A DNA stretch of 64,000 bases from Micromonospora violae (GCF_004217135.1 NZ_SHKK01000001.1:2976001-3040000), one strand, 5' to 3'. Shown: positions 49,123-58,188, numbered from the stretch's first letter. Program-made: numbers and translations. Notes: generated by a model from the sequence alone, not told the origin.

Positions 49123-50172
49123 TCAGTCGACGGTGACGGTCAGGGCGGTGTCGTTGAGCCCCAGCACCGATGCGCCGACGGTCTGCGCCGGCACGAGCAG
49201 CACGAAGGTCTCCACCCGGGTGACCCGGATCGACTTTCCGGTGGCCGCCGTGCGGTGACCGGTGGCGATCAGGTCCGGGCTCTGTGGCTCCAGTCGGACG
49301 GTGGCGGGGCCGCCCGGCGCCGGGCGCAGGGTGTCGGTGGCGTGGATCGTCAGAAAGGTGAGCGTGCCGGTGGGCACCGCGACCGCGCAGTCGGACCATT
49401 CCGCCTTGTCCATCGTCCGCTGCACGGCCGCGCCGACACCGGAGAGCTGCTGCCCATAGACCTCCCAACCGCCGGCGAACTGGCCGTCGAGCAGCGGGCT
49501 CGACGTGACGAGGGACCGGTTGCCCGTCGTGGACCCGATGCTGCGGGCGAACACCTCGGCGGCAAGGGCACGGCGGCTGGTCTCGTCCAGGGCGGTGCCG
49601 CCGGCGGTGGCCGCCTGCCCGTCGATGCTCCTGGCCACCACCAGCGAAGGTTGGGTCACCTGGACGTTGTGGCTGAGCTTCCACTGGCCGTCGGCGCCGC
49701 GCACGAACTGGCTGACGTCGGTGGGTGCCAGCTCCGATCCGGTCAGCCGGAGAGTGGCGGTGGCGAGGAAACAGGACGGTTCACCAGGCGGCACCGCGAA
49801 GACCGGGTTGATGTGCTGGAAGGACGGCTGTGGACGCTGGTTGTACTCGGCCCGACGGATTGCGGCGATGCTGAGGTCCAGCGAGGGCGAAACCTCCTGG
49901 GCCCGCAGCGCCTCGACGTCACCGGCCACCGAGGCGGCCGAGTCGGCCTGGTCGAAGGCGGTGAGCACCAGCGCGGCCCGGTCCCGACCGAACGCGGCCG
50001 AACCGTGGGGCGCCGGGGTCGCCGCGTCCACCGGCTCGCCACCGCAGCCAGTCAGCACGAGCAGCGCCAGCGTGGCGGCGGCGAACGGCAGCGCCGGCAC
50101 CGGCACCGGCACCGGCACCGGCACCGGCACGGCGAGGGTACGCGGGCTCCTGACGGACCTTCTGCGCAGCAT
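49123..50172 (-). CDS. Secreted lipoprotein of the RiPP cluster
   Basis: About 349 residues from ATG 50172, with GGAGG five bases upstream; several upstream in-frame starts lack a site. A basic N-terminus, then six Val-Pro units from a hexanucleotide repeat, a hydrophobic stretch and a lipobox (VLTGC, Cys about 43). The mature part is unrecognised: mixed alpha/beta with no catalytic motif. It heads the leftward modification/export unit, so an immunity, lipid-anchored chaperone or export-assist role is possible, but none is shown. Confidence 0.78.
   Translation of the reverse strand: MLRRRSVRSPRTLAVPVPVPVPVPVPALPFAAATLALLVLTGCGGEPVDAATPAPHGSAAFGRDRAALVLTAFDQADSAASVAGDVEALRAQEVSPSLDLSIAAIRRAEYNQRPQPSFQHINPVFAVPPGEPSCFLATATLRLTGSELAPTDVSQFVRGADGQWKLSHNVQVTQPSLVVARSIDGQAATAGGTALDETSRRALAAEVFARSIGSTTGNRSLVTSSPLLDGQFAGGWEVYGQQLSGVGAAVQRTMDKAEWSDCAVAVPTGTLTFLTIHATDTLRPAPGGPATVRLEPQSPDLIATGHRTAATGKSIRVTRVETFVLLVPAQTVGASVLGLNDTALTVTVD
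50096..50130 (-). repeat. (GGCACC)n hexanucleotide repeat in a signal peptide
   Basis: Almost six uninterrupted GGCACC units encode the Val-Pro string in the lipoprotein signal region. Slippage would add or remove whole VP pairs without shifting the frame. Confidence 0.85.
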
Positions 50173-50323
50173 CTCGTCCTCCATCCACCACCGGCCCACG
50201 GGAATCGCGCCGGATGCAGTCGAGTATGTGAGCGGCTGTCCGGCCAGGACGGTGGCGGCGCGGGCTCGTGCTGCGCGGCCTGTCGGCGTTGCACCGAACG
50301 ACGCCATCCGGCCTGAATCGTCG

Positions 50324-53206
50324 TCACCGATCAGTGTCATCGACCCGGGCGACCCAGGCGACCAGACCCGATCGGGAGGCGACGCCCGCTTTACGGTAGA
50401 TGCGGGTCAGGTGCGCCTCCACCGTGCGAGGGCTGATGTTCAGCTGCCGGCCGATCAGTCGGCTGGTGGCCCCGGTCGCTGCCAGCCGCGCGATGTGCCA
50501 CTCCCGGTCGGTGAGGGCGGCGACCTCGCGCGGGCCGACCGGACGGGCCAGTCGCAGGCCGACCCGTTCCGTTCCGCACCAGGCGGCCAGTTCCAGCGCC
50601 CGGCGGCGGGCCCGCGCCGACACAGCGGTCTGGTCGGCGGCGTCCGCCGCCCGGGCCAGGGAGGCCAGCGCAAGACTGCGCCGCAGCACCATCCCGCTGG
50701 CGCGGAACAGGCCGGCCGCCGCCTCCAGGTGCGGCAGCGCTGCCCCGACCTCGCCGCAGGCGAGCAGCACCTCGCCGTACGCCGACTCGGCGAAGCCCCG
50801 TTGCCCGGGCAGACCAACCTGATCCGCCTCGGCCATCGCCAGCCGCGCCTGCCGCTCGGCGTCAGCCACATCGCCGGCGGCGAGCGCGGCGGCGCAGAGC
50901 AGCTCGTACCACCGGGGCCGCAGGGACGCCTGGAGACGACTGAGTCTGCTGTCCCCGCCAGCGGAGAGCACCAGCTCGGTGCAGGTCGCCGGATCACCCG
51001 ACAGCAGCGCCCCGGTCGCCAGCGCCGTCGCGGCGGTACGACCGCACCAGGTGGCGAGGTCGGTGGCGATTCCGACGGCGCTGCGGGCCAGCGCCACCGC
51101 CCGCTCGTCGTCCCGAAGGCCACCACGCCACGCAGTCGCCTCCGCCTCGAACGCCAGGGCGAAGCTCAGCAGGTGGTGACTGCCGATCCGTCGAGCGACG
51201 ATGCCCGCCTCGGTCGCCAATCCGATGGCGGTGTTCAGCTGCCCGCACTGGTAGGCCACCTGACTACGACCGAGCAGCAACTGGCACAGTCCGTCGTCGC
51301 GGTGCGCGGCGCGGACGAGCGTCAACCCCCGGTCGAGGTGTCGCACGGCGTCGGCCTGCCGTTCGAGGTACAACTCGCTCAGGCCGAGTGCGGTGAGGCA
51401 GTCGGGGTGGTCCCGCACGTCCCGGTCGGGCAGCGAGTCGACGATCCGGGCGCCGGCATCGAGCAGACCCCGGGCGTCGTCGAGGACGCCGTCGAGCGCG
51501 GCGGCCAGACCGCGGACGGCCAGCAGGCTGGCCCGGTCCGCGTCGGAGCCGCCACGATCTCCGTTGAGGACGTCGGGCAGTTCGGTCACGGGGTGGCCGG
51601 CCAGGATGCCGGCGACGCCGATCTCAGTGGCGAGTCGGTAGCCGTCGGCGGGGCCGGCACCGGCTGGCAGGGCGGCCAACTCCCGTCGGCTGATGGCCGC
51701 CGCCTCCGCGTAGTTGCCGAGCAGACGTTCCACGCGCGCCCAGAGAGCCACCACCTGCACCCGCCGCCCCTGCGGGTCGGCGGGGAACAGCGGCACGATC
51801 TCCTGCAGCAGGGCCCTGCTCTCGGCCAGATCCCCCGCCTCCCCGGTGATCTGCGCCAGCGCGAGCGACACGTCCTGGCGACGTTGCGCCAGCCCGGCTG
51901 TGGGCCGCAGCGCACGCAGCGCCAGCCGCAGCCAACGGATGGCCAGGTCCGGCGTCTCACACCGGACCTCCTGCGCGGCCCGGCAGAGCACGTTGACGCA
52001 GCGGTCGACCCAGCCGCCGTTCGGCAGGGCGAGCAGGCGCTCCGCGTAGCGGGCCCGATCCGCAGGTGGCGCGCCCAGGTCGACAAGCGCGGTGAGCGCC
52101 CGCGCGCACGCCTGCACCTGCCACGCCGGGTCGGTGTCCTGAGCGACCGCCATCCGCAGTACCGGATGCCGGAAGGCGAACCGCCCGGTGCCGGGTACGC
52201 GGCGGATCAGGTCAAGCCGGGCCAACCGCCAACCGGCCTCGACCGCCAGTGACACCGGGACCTGCGCGACCTCGGCGAGCAGATCCGCGGTGAAGGGTGC
52301 GTCGACGATCGCCCCGGCCCGCAGGCAGGCCAGCTCGACGGGGGGCCGGTCCGCCCATTCGCGGCGCAGCACGGCCACCGCCGCGTCGGACAGCCGGGCG
52401 CCGTGTGCCTCACCGGTCGGGTCCGACCCACTCGGGGTAGGTCCGTTCGGCAGCACCGCCAGGTAACCGGGGTTGCCGCCGGTCAGGTCGTACCGGGCGC
52501 GCAGCTCCACCTGGTCGGTCTGAGGGTGCAGGAGCGCGACCTCGGCGAGGCTGAGCGGGCGAAGTTCGACCCGGTCGTGTGACGTCGGTTGCGTGTTGGT
52601 GTGCCCATCGGGCGGATCCGGTGGCCCGAACGGCATCGGGGTCGCCATCTGCCGCGGGCGGTAGACGAGCACGAGCAGCAGCGGGGCGCGCACCGGGTAC
52701 CGCAGGAGGTGGGCGATCAGGCCGGTCGAGGAGGCATCCGCCCAGTGCAGGTCGTCGAGGACCAGCACGAGACCGTCCCGGGCCGCCACGCCGATCAGCC
52801 GGCGGGCCAACTGGTAGGTCCGAAACCGCCGGGCGTCCGATACCCGCGCCGGCGCCGCTGGTGCCGCGGCGACGGACTCCGCCCAGCTCTTTTCAGTGGG
52901 CCGTCCGGCACGCACCACACGCCGGGGTGTCCGCCCCTGCGTGAAGGCGTGTCGAAAGACATGAAAGGGGACTCCTCGCTCATCGGGCGAGCAGGTCCCG
53001 AAGGCCCAGGGGACGGTGGGGGCGCACCGCTCCAGGGCCTCGCGGACAAACCAGGTCTTTCCGATGCCGGGCTCCCCGACCACCTCGCACACCATTTGCC
53101 AGCCACGGTTCAGCACGGTGGCCTGGGCTCTCCCGATACGGGCCAACTGTTCTCGTCGCCCGACGAAGCGCGGGCTCGATGGTGCTCTTTCCAGCCCAGG
53201 TGTCAT
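50324..53206 (-). CDS. LAL-type LuxR family regulator at the RiPP cluster edge
   Basis: About 960 residues from ATG 53206. I reject an upstream start because codons before this point lose the G/C third-base bias and a promoter lies there. N-terminal ATPase: VGEPGIGKTW, Walker B LVLVLDDLHWAD. A long TPR-like middle follows. C-terminal LuxR helix-turn-helix: LTDREWHIARLAATGATSR, then PRTVEAHLTRIYRKAG. It is co-oriented with, and 151 bases upstream of, the lipoprotein gene, so it is a candidate pathway activator. Link to the cluster is by position only. Confidence 0.88.
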   Translation of the reverse strand: MTPGLERAPSSPRFVGRREQLARIGRAQATVLNRGWQMVCEVVGEPGIGKTWFVREALERCAPTVPWAFGTCSPDERGVPFHVFRHAFTQGRTPRRVVRAGRPTEKSWAESVAAAPAAPARVSDARRFRTYQLARRLIGVAARDGLVLVLDDLHWADASSTGLIAHLLRYPVRAPLLLVLVYRPRQMATPMPFGPPDPPDGHTNTQPTSHDRVELRPLSLAEVALLHPQTDQVELRARYDLTGGNPGYLAVLPNGPTPSGSDPTGEAHGARLSDAAVAVLRREWADRPPVELACLRAGAIVDAPFTADLLAEVAQVPVSLAVEAGWRLARLDLIRRVPGTGRFAFRHPVLRMAVAQDTDPAWQVQACARALTALVDLGAPPADRARYAERLLALPNGGWVDRCVNVLCRAAQEVRCETPDLAIRWLRLALRALRPTAGLAQRRQDVSLALAQITGEAGDLAESRALLQEIVPLFPADPQGRRVQVVALWARVERLLGNYAEAAAISRRELAALPAGAGPADGYRLATEIGVAGILAGHPVTELPDVLNGDRGGSDADRASLLAVRGLAAALDGVLDDARGLLDAGARIVDSLPDRDVRDHPDCLTALGLSELYLERQADAVRHLDRGLTLVRAAHRDDGLCQLLLGRSQVAYQCGQLNTAIGLATEAGIVARRIGSHHLLSFALAFEAEATAWRGGLRDDERAVALARSAVGIATDLATWCGRTAATALATGALLSGDPATCTELVLSAGGDSRLSRLQASLRPRWYELLCAAALAAGDVADAERQARLAMAEADQVGLPGQRGFAESAYGEVLLACGEVGAALPHLEAAAGLFRASGMVLRRSLALASLARAADAADQTAVSARARRRALELAAWCGTERVGLRLARPVGPREVAALTDREWHIARLAATGATSRLIGRQLNISPRTVEAHLTRIYRKAGVASRSGLVAWVARVDDTDR

Positions 53207-53252
53207 CACACAGACCAGACGCCTTCCGCCACACTCAAGGGGAATTGGTCGC

Positions 53253-53281
53253 ACTATACCGGAGCGTCGCCAAGTGTCGAA
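53253..53281 (-). promoter_or_regulatory. Promoter of the LAL regulator gene
   Basis: Leftward -35 TTCGAC (53276-53281) and -10 TATAGT (53253-53258) with a 17-base spacer, about 40 bases before ATG 53206. Confidence 0.6.
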
Positions 53282-53856
53282 ACATACGTTGCGACCAATC
53301 CTCATTCAACGATTAGAGCCGAGATGCAGGTTCTTTCCGGCATCGCACCGCAACTCGCAGAAAAGGACCGGCAACCAGAATCGTGGAATGATGCCCATAA
53401 ATCGGATGCCACCCCCTCGGCCTAGGCAGGCAGCAACAACCTCGAGCCGCTGCCGGGCCTGTCGGGCTACGGCCAGGGACTCGACATTCACCGGAAGGCC
53501 GCGCCTAATCTGATATCGCCACGATCATGGCCGCCTGTAGTGAATCACCCGAAGCGGCCATATCAGTACCTCAACCTCCAACTCTGACGCTCATCCCACC
53601 TCATCGAGCCGTCGGCGGTCGTTCCCACGGTGACAAATGACTGGAGTAGCACCTCGAATTGGCCGCCCGCCGCCAATCTTCAACATGCCAACAGCAACAT
53701 GCATGCGACGAGCACATAAGAGGCGACCCGAGAAAGGTCAGCGGCGCATCCAGTTGACGGAAACGGGGGCGACGGAACAGGTAGCCGGCAGCCGTGGCAC
53801 CTGCTGAGGGTCGGGTCGCGCTCCGGTTGACTCGTAGCCAGGAAAGCGCAACCCTG
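53282..53856. other. Gene-free, AT-richer spacer
   Basis: Nearly 600 bases between the two divergent genes with lower GC than the surroundings. I see no convincing coding frame or RNA. The CAACATGC element occurs twice near 53680-53705. The right end carries the GH44 promoter. Confidence 0.5.
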
Positions 53857-53870
53857 TGGAAGCGCTCCCA
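53827..53870 (+). promoter_or_regulatory. GH44 promoter and CebR-like operator
   Basis: TTGACT (53827-53832) could be a -35 with a weak -10 17 bases on. The 14-mer TGGAAGCGCTCCCA (53857-53870) differs by one base from the TGGGAGCGCTCCCA box bound by the cellobiose-responsive repressor CebR in streptomycetes. Its place just downstream of the promoter fits repression. Confidence 0.7.
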
Positions 53871-53900
53871 TCGGCGAGCTCCTATGTGAAAGGAATGCTC

Positions 53901-56174
53901 GTGCGTCCCACCACCACAGCTCTACTCCCGGTCGTGCTCGCCACGGCCCTCGGTGGTCTGGCCCTGCCGGAACCCGCCCTGGCCGCGACCGGCCCCGCGC
54001 TGGCCGTCGACACCACCGCCGCCCGCCACCAGATCAGCCCGTACGTCTACGGCATGAACTTCGCCGACGAGGCCCTCGCCCGCGACCTGCGGCTGCCCGT
54101 GCACCGCTACGGCGGCAACGCCACCACCCGTTACAACTTCCGTGCCGACACCACCAACCGCGCGTCGGACTGGTTCTTCGAGAACATCCCCAACGACAAC
54201 CCGAACCCGGACGACCTCCCCGAGGGCTCGGAGAGCGACCGGTTCGTGCAGCAGAACAAGGCCACCGGCGCCGCCACGGTCATGACGATGCCAATGCTCG
54301 GCTGGATCGCCAAGGACCGGTCGCGGGCGTGTGGCTTCAGCGTCGCCAAGTACGGCCCGCAGCAGTCCACCGACACCTGGGCACCGGACTGCGGCAACGG
54401 CGTGAAGCCGGACGGGTCACCGGTCACCGGCAACGATCCGGAGGACACCAGCGTCGCCGTCGGTCCGGAGTACGCCACGGACTTCGTCAACCACCTCAAG
54501 GGGCAGTTCGGTGCTGCCGCCGACGGCGGGGTCCAGTTCTACAACCTGGACAACGAGCCGGACCTGTGGCACGCCACCCACCGCGACGTCCGCCCCACCG
54601 GGCTGGGCTATGACGAGCTCCGCGACCGCACCTACGAGTACGCCGCCGCGATCAAGGCCGCCGACCCCGGCGCGAAGACGCTCGGTCCGGTCGGCTGGGG
54701 CCTCAACTCGATCATCTTCTCGGGCCTCGACCAGGACACCTGCTCGCGCACCGGATGCTGGTCGAACCCGCCGGACAAGGCCGCGCACGGCGGCCAGGAC
54801 CTCGGCCCGTGGTACCTGGACCGGATGCGCGAGTACGAGCAGCAGCACGGCACCCGCATCCTCGACTACTTCGACGTCCACCTCTACCCGCAGCAGTCCG
54901 GCGTGCTCGGCGAAGCGGCCGGCGACGCCGCCACCCAGGCACTGCGACTGCGCTCGACCCGCCAACTGTGGGACCCGACCTACGTGGACGAGAGCTGGAT
55001 CAACAGCCCGGTCCGGTTCATCCCGCGCATGCGCGAGCTGGTCGACCAGCACTACCCGGGCACGAAGATCGCGATGACCGAGTACAACTGGGGCGGATTC
55101 GGGTCGCTCAACGGCGCGCTCGCCCACGCTGACGTGCTCGGCATCTTCGGCCGCGAAGGGCTCGACCTGGCCACCCTCTGGACCGCACCGACGGCCGACC
55201 AGCCGGTGGCGAACGCCTTCCGTATCTACCGCAACTACGACGGCCAGGGCGGCGCGTTCGGCGAGACCTCCGTCCAGGCGACCAGCGCCGACCAGGGAAA
55301 ACTGGCCGTGTACGCCGCTGAGCGGAGCGCCGACAAGGCCCTCACCCTGGTCGTCGTGAACAAGACCGGCGACGACCTGACCAGCCCGATCGCCCTCACC
55401 GGCGCTTCCGCCAGCACCGCTCAGGTCTACCGTTACAGCGGTGCGGACCTCACCGGCGTCGTCCGGGAGGCAGACCTTCCGGTGAGCGCCAGCGGCCTCA
55501 CGACCACCTTCCCAGCCAACTCGATCACCCACCTGGTGCTGCCGCGCGACACCACGCCCGGTGACACCCAGGCGCCGACCGCCCCGGGCAAGCCGACCGC
55601 CGGCACGATCACCGGCGACAGCGTCGCGCTGACCTGGACGCCGTCCACCGACGACACCGCCGTCACCGGCTACGACGTGCACCGCGTCGACGCCACCGGC
55701 ACCGTGAAGGTGGGCAGCGCCACCGGCACCACGTACACCGTGACGGGGTTGACGCCGGACACTCCGTACACCTTCGTGGTGACCGCCCGCGACGCGGCGG
55801 GCAACGTCTCGGCGGCCTCGCCCGGCCTGACCGTGCGGACCGCGCCCACCGCCCCGACCGTCGGCTGCACGGTCGGCTACACGGCGAACAGTTGGCCGGG
55901 GGGCTTCACCGCGACCGTGACGGTCAAGAACACCGGCACCACCGCGATCGACGGCTGGAAGCTCGCCTTCGACTTCCCCACCGCCGGCCAGAAGGTCGCC
56001 CAGGGCTGGTCGGCTACCTGGAAACAGAACGGAACGAGCGTCACCGCGGACAGCATGAGCTGGAACGGCAAACTCACTCCCGGCGCGTCCACCAGCATCG
56101 GCTTCAACGGCACGTGGAGCGGCACCAATCCGGCGCCAACGTCCTTCACCCTCAACGGTCAACGCTGCGGGTGA
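53901..56174 (+). CDS. Secreted GH44 endoglucanase/xyloglucanase with Fn3 and CBM2
   Basis: 757 residues. GTG 53901 is preferred: AAAGGA lies seven bases upstream, and ATG 53895 abuts it. Signal peptide ending ALAAT. The GH44 catalytic domain (to about 520) has the acid/base Glu in NLDNEPDLW and the nucleophile Glu in MTEYNWGGFG. A fibronectin type III domain (about 545-635) and a C-terminal CBM2 (about 650-757; WPGGF, GWKLAFDF, SWNGKL) follow. It would cut beta-1,4-glucans such as cellulose or xyloglucan. The CebR-like operator upstream suggests cello-oligosaccharide induction. Confidence 0.92.
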   Translation: MRPTTTALLPVVLATALGGLALPEPALAATGPALAVDTTAARHQISPYVYGMNFADEALARDLRLPVHRYGGNATTRYNFRADTTNRASDWFFENIPNDNPNPDDLPEGSESDRFVQQNKATGAATVMTMPMLGWIAKDRSRACGFSVAKYGPQQSTDTWAPDCGNGVKPDGSPVTGNDPEDTSVAVGPEYATDFVNHLKGQFGAAADGGVQFYNLDNEPDLWHATHRDVRPTGLGYDELRDRTYEYAAAIKAADPGAKTLGPVGWGLNSIIFSGLDQDTCSRTGCWSNPPDKAAHGGQDLGPWYLDRMREYEQQHGTRILDYFDVHLYPQQSGVLGEAAGDAATQALRLRSTRQLWDPTYVDESWINSPVRFIPRMRELVDQHYPGTKIAMTEYNWGGFGSLNGALAHADVLGIFGREGLDLATLWTAPTADQPVANAFRIYRNYDGQGGAFGETSVQATSADQGKLAVYAAERSADKALTLVVVNKTGDDLTSPIALTGASASTAQVYRYSGADLTGVVREADLPVSASGLTTTFPANSITHLVLPRDTTPGDTQAPTAPGKPTAGTITGDSVALTWTPSTDDTAVTGYDVHRVDATGTVKVGSATGTTYTVTGLTPDTPYTFVVTARDAAGNVSAASPGLTVRTAPTAPTVGCTVGYTANSWPGGFTATVTVKNTGTTAIDGWKLAFDFPTAGQKVAQGWSATWKQNGTSVTADSMSWNGKLTPGASTSIGFNGTWSGTNPAPTSFTLNGQRCG

Positions 56175-56216
56175 CCTGAGTGACCCCTGCTCCGTCCCAG
56201 CGGCGGAGCAGCTTCA

Positions 56217-56248
56217 GGGGTCCGAGGTGCCGCGGCACCCCGGACCCC
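56217..56248. terminator. Bidirectional terminator between GH44 and DUF3159-like genes
   Basis: Nested perfect stems: 56217-56224 with 56241-56248, and GGTGCC/GGCACC at 56226-56239. Lies between convergent genes. Confidence 0.85.
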
Positions 56249-56274
56249 CCTCGCTCTCGGGCAGAGCACGGGCG

Positions 56275-56956
56275 TCAGTGGTCCCGGCAGTAGTCGAGGC
56301 GATAATCCGCGCGACGCACGGCCCACACGATGACGACCAGCGCGAGCGCCCACAGCGGATAGTTCATCGCGATCTTCGAGAACGTCAGCCAACCGACCTC
56401 GTTCTGCGCGTACAACCCGTGCAGCACGACGAACCGGGCCGCGAACACGGCCGCGAGCACGGCGGTGGCGATGTCGTATCGCCGCCGCGACGGACCGTCG
56501 TGGCGCCACCACAGGCCGGCGCCCTTCATGGCGCTCCAGATCACGCCGACCAGCGGCCGGCGGACCAGGATCGAGAGGGTCAGGATGATGGCCGCCACGC
56601 CATACCACCAGATGTCGGCCAAGAAGAAGTCGCGGGCCTCACCGCTGCGTGCGGCGAGGGTGCCGGCCACCGCCACGCCGACGAAGCCGCCGAACGCCGG
56701 ACGCCGGACGCAAGGGTTGTCGCCGCACCAGGCGTAGCGCCGTGATGAGCACGCCGGCGGCGACGGCGGCGGCGATCGCGGGGTAGACGCCCCACAGCGA
56801 GTTGGAGATCACCAGCACCGTGGGTGGGAGGGACGACTGGATCAACCCGGTCAGGCCACCGGTGCGCTCCCACAGCGTCGTCATCGTGGTCGGCGACCCG
56901 GCCCCGGCGGGAGGATCGCTCTCCGCGCTGCCCGGCGGCACAGGCTCTCCGGTCAT
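56275..56956 (-). pseudogene. DUF3159-like membrane protein gene broken by a 7-bp duplication
   Basis: Two frames together make one DUF3159-like protein of about 225 residues with five or six membrane helices. The first (from ATG 56956) ends in nonsense after ALRLVRRQPLRPA. The second resumes at FGGFVGVAVAGTLAARSG. At the junction ACGCCGG is present twice in tandem (56694-56707); removing one copy restores the frame exactly. The start overlaps the TetR stop (ATGA). It is either a recent mutation or a sequencing error. Confidence 0.75.
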
Positions 56957-57600
56957 GACATGATCTCCTCTGCATCGGCCGTAGCGCGGGTCCCCTGCTC
57001 AATCGACTGCTTGGCTCGACCCGGGTCGTCGCCGTAGCCGACCAGGAGCCGGTAGGTCATGTCGTCAAGGACGAACCGGGCCTGCTCGCTCGGCAGCAGC
57101 TCGGCCACCGTCATGGTGACCAGCCCGTGTCGCATGCTCCACAACTGGGCCGCCCAGACCGGCACCAGAGACTCCCGCGCGGCAGGGAAGCGCCCGGCGG
57201 CCACACACCGCTGGATGAGCGCGACCAGCCGCTCGAACGTCTCGGCGCCGAGGTTGTCGTCCTCGGGCGGGCGGTCGATGAACATCGCCTTGTACATGTG
57301 TGGGTTTGCCAGGCCACTGTTGAAGAACACCGCGCCGGCCGCGACGAGGTCGGCGACTGGGTCGTCCGAGGCTGCCAGCGCGTCGAGCCGGGCGTTGAGC
57401 CGGGCGAAGCCTTCCTCTCGGACCGCCCAGTGGATCTCCGCCATGCTCTGGAACCGACTGAAGACGACCATCGTGGAGGAACCAATCTCGGCGGCGAGCC
57501 GGCGACTGGTCAGTGCGGCCGCACCCTCCTCAGCCAACACCCGTGCAGCTGCTTCGACCAGCATCGTCCGCACCCTGGGGTCGGCAGCTCGAGGACTCAC
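56953..57600 (-). CDS. TetR family transcriptional regulator
   Basis: 215 residues from GTG. An N-terminal TetR helix-turn-helix (RTMLVEAAARVLAEEGAAALTSRRLAAEIG) is followed by a WHG-type ligand domain. The start codon is six bases from a -10 element, and a near-perfect 24-bp palindrome covers the promoter spacer, so it is probably self-repressed. The stop overlaps the start of the DUF3159-like gene, which is therefore its co-transcribed partner. Confidence 0.9.
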   Translation of the reverse strand: MSPRAADPRVRTMLVEAAARVLAEEGAAALTSRRLAAEIGSSTMVVFSRFQSMAEIHWAVREEGFARLNARLDALAASDDPVADLVAAGAVFFNSGLANPHMYKAMFIDRPPEDDNLGAETFERLVALIQRCVAAGRFPAARESLVPVWAAQLWSMRHGLVTMTVAELLPSEQARFVLDDMTYRLLVGYGDDPGRAKQSIEQGTRATADAEEIMS

Positions 57601-57606
57601 CCGGAT

Positions 57607-57636
57607 AACATACCAGCGTTATATATCGGTGGTAAA
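57607..57636 (-). promoter_or_regulatory. Leaderless TetR promoter with 24-bp operator palindrome
   Basis: Leftward -35 TTTACC (57631-57636) and -10 TATGTT (57607-57612) with an 18-base spacer; six bases later is the GTG start. The palindrome 57611-57634 pairs at 10 of 12 positions (arms TACCA/TGGTA). Confidence 0.65.
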
Positions 57637-57656
57637 GAATTCTGCTCGGATCGTCA

Positions 57657-57797
57657 CGCCCCCATGGCACCGCCTCGAACGAGGCGACCATCAGGAGACT
57701 CGCCGGCAAGATCCTGCGCGAATCCCGCCGCCCCGCCCACACGTTGGCCGAGGCCGCCTCCGGGATCGCCAACCTCCGCAACACTAGGGACGGGTGA
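57657..57797 (+). pseudogene. Remnant of an abortive-infection-type C-terminal domain
   Basis: A rightward frame reads ...TIRRLAGKILRES... then LAEAASGIANLRNTRDG and stop. The shape LA(x)GIANLRN with a final basic/Gly end resembles the C-terminal module of Abi-family proteins (GLAELRN...GHG). It lacks a start and its 3' end overlaps the leftward 57784 gene, so it is a decayed fragment. The family assignment is from memory of the motif only. Confidence 0.35.
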
Positions 57798-58188
57798 CCG
57801 CCGTCGCGGCGACCGGGCGCCGGGATCGGCGGACCTGGAGCCCGATGACCAGGCCCAGGATGACGATGGCGATCGGGTCGAACACGAGTGAGATGACGTT
57901 CATCTCGGCCCGCATTCCGGCATCGACAGCTGTCAAGGCCAGGAATGTGGTCTTGGTGACGATGGCGGTCGCCGCCGCTGGAACGCGGGCCGGCAGGTAG
58001 AAGGCCCCCCAGATGATGGCCGCGCCGAGCGCGGCCTGCAACACGCCCCGATGCTGGAGCAGCGCGATGGTCATGCGATCGGGATTGGTCAAGCCATAGC
58101 TGCTTTCCAGCAGCCCTGGGGAGAGCAAGGCGATCGCGGGGGTGGCGGTGATCGCGCCGACGGCGATGAGGACGATGCGCAGCTTCAT
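57784..58188 (-). CDS. Small multi-pass membrane protein
   Basis: 134 residues from ATG 58188, with AGGAG six bases upstream. Four hydrophobic helices (LIAVGAITATPAIALL; ALGAAIIWGAFYL; a third near VTKTTFLALTAV; ISLVFDPIAIVILGLVIGL) end in a basic tail. No motif identifies a function; it resembles DUF4345-like small integral membrane proteins. Confidence 0.75.
   Translation of the reverse strand: MKLRIVLIAVGAITATPAIALLSPGLLESSYGLTNPDRMTIALLQHRGVLQAALGAAIIWGAFYLPARVPAAATAIVTKTTFLALTAVDAGMRAEMNVISLVFDPIAIVILGLVIGLQVRRSRRPVAATAVTRP

Noticed and set aside
46771..50316. Rightward 1181-residue open frame over the YcaO fusion and lipoprotein
   Set aside because: Antisense shadow. The leftward genes have ribosome sites, motifs and a signal peptide.
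53306..53900. Short open frames in the AT-richer spacer before the GH44 gene
   Set aside because: No ribosome sites, no codon bias and no recognisable sequence.
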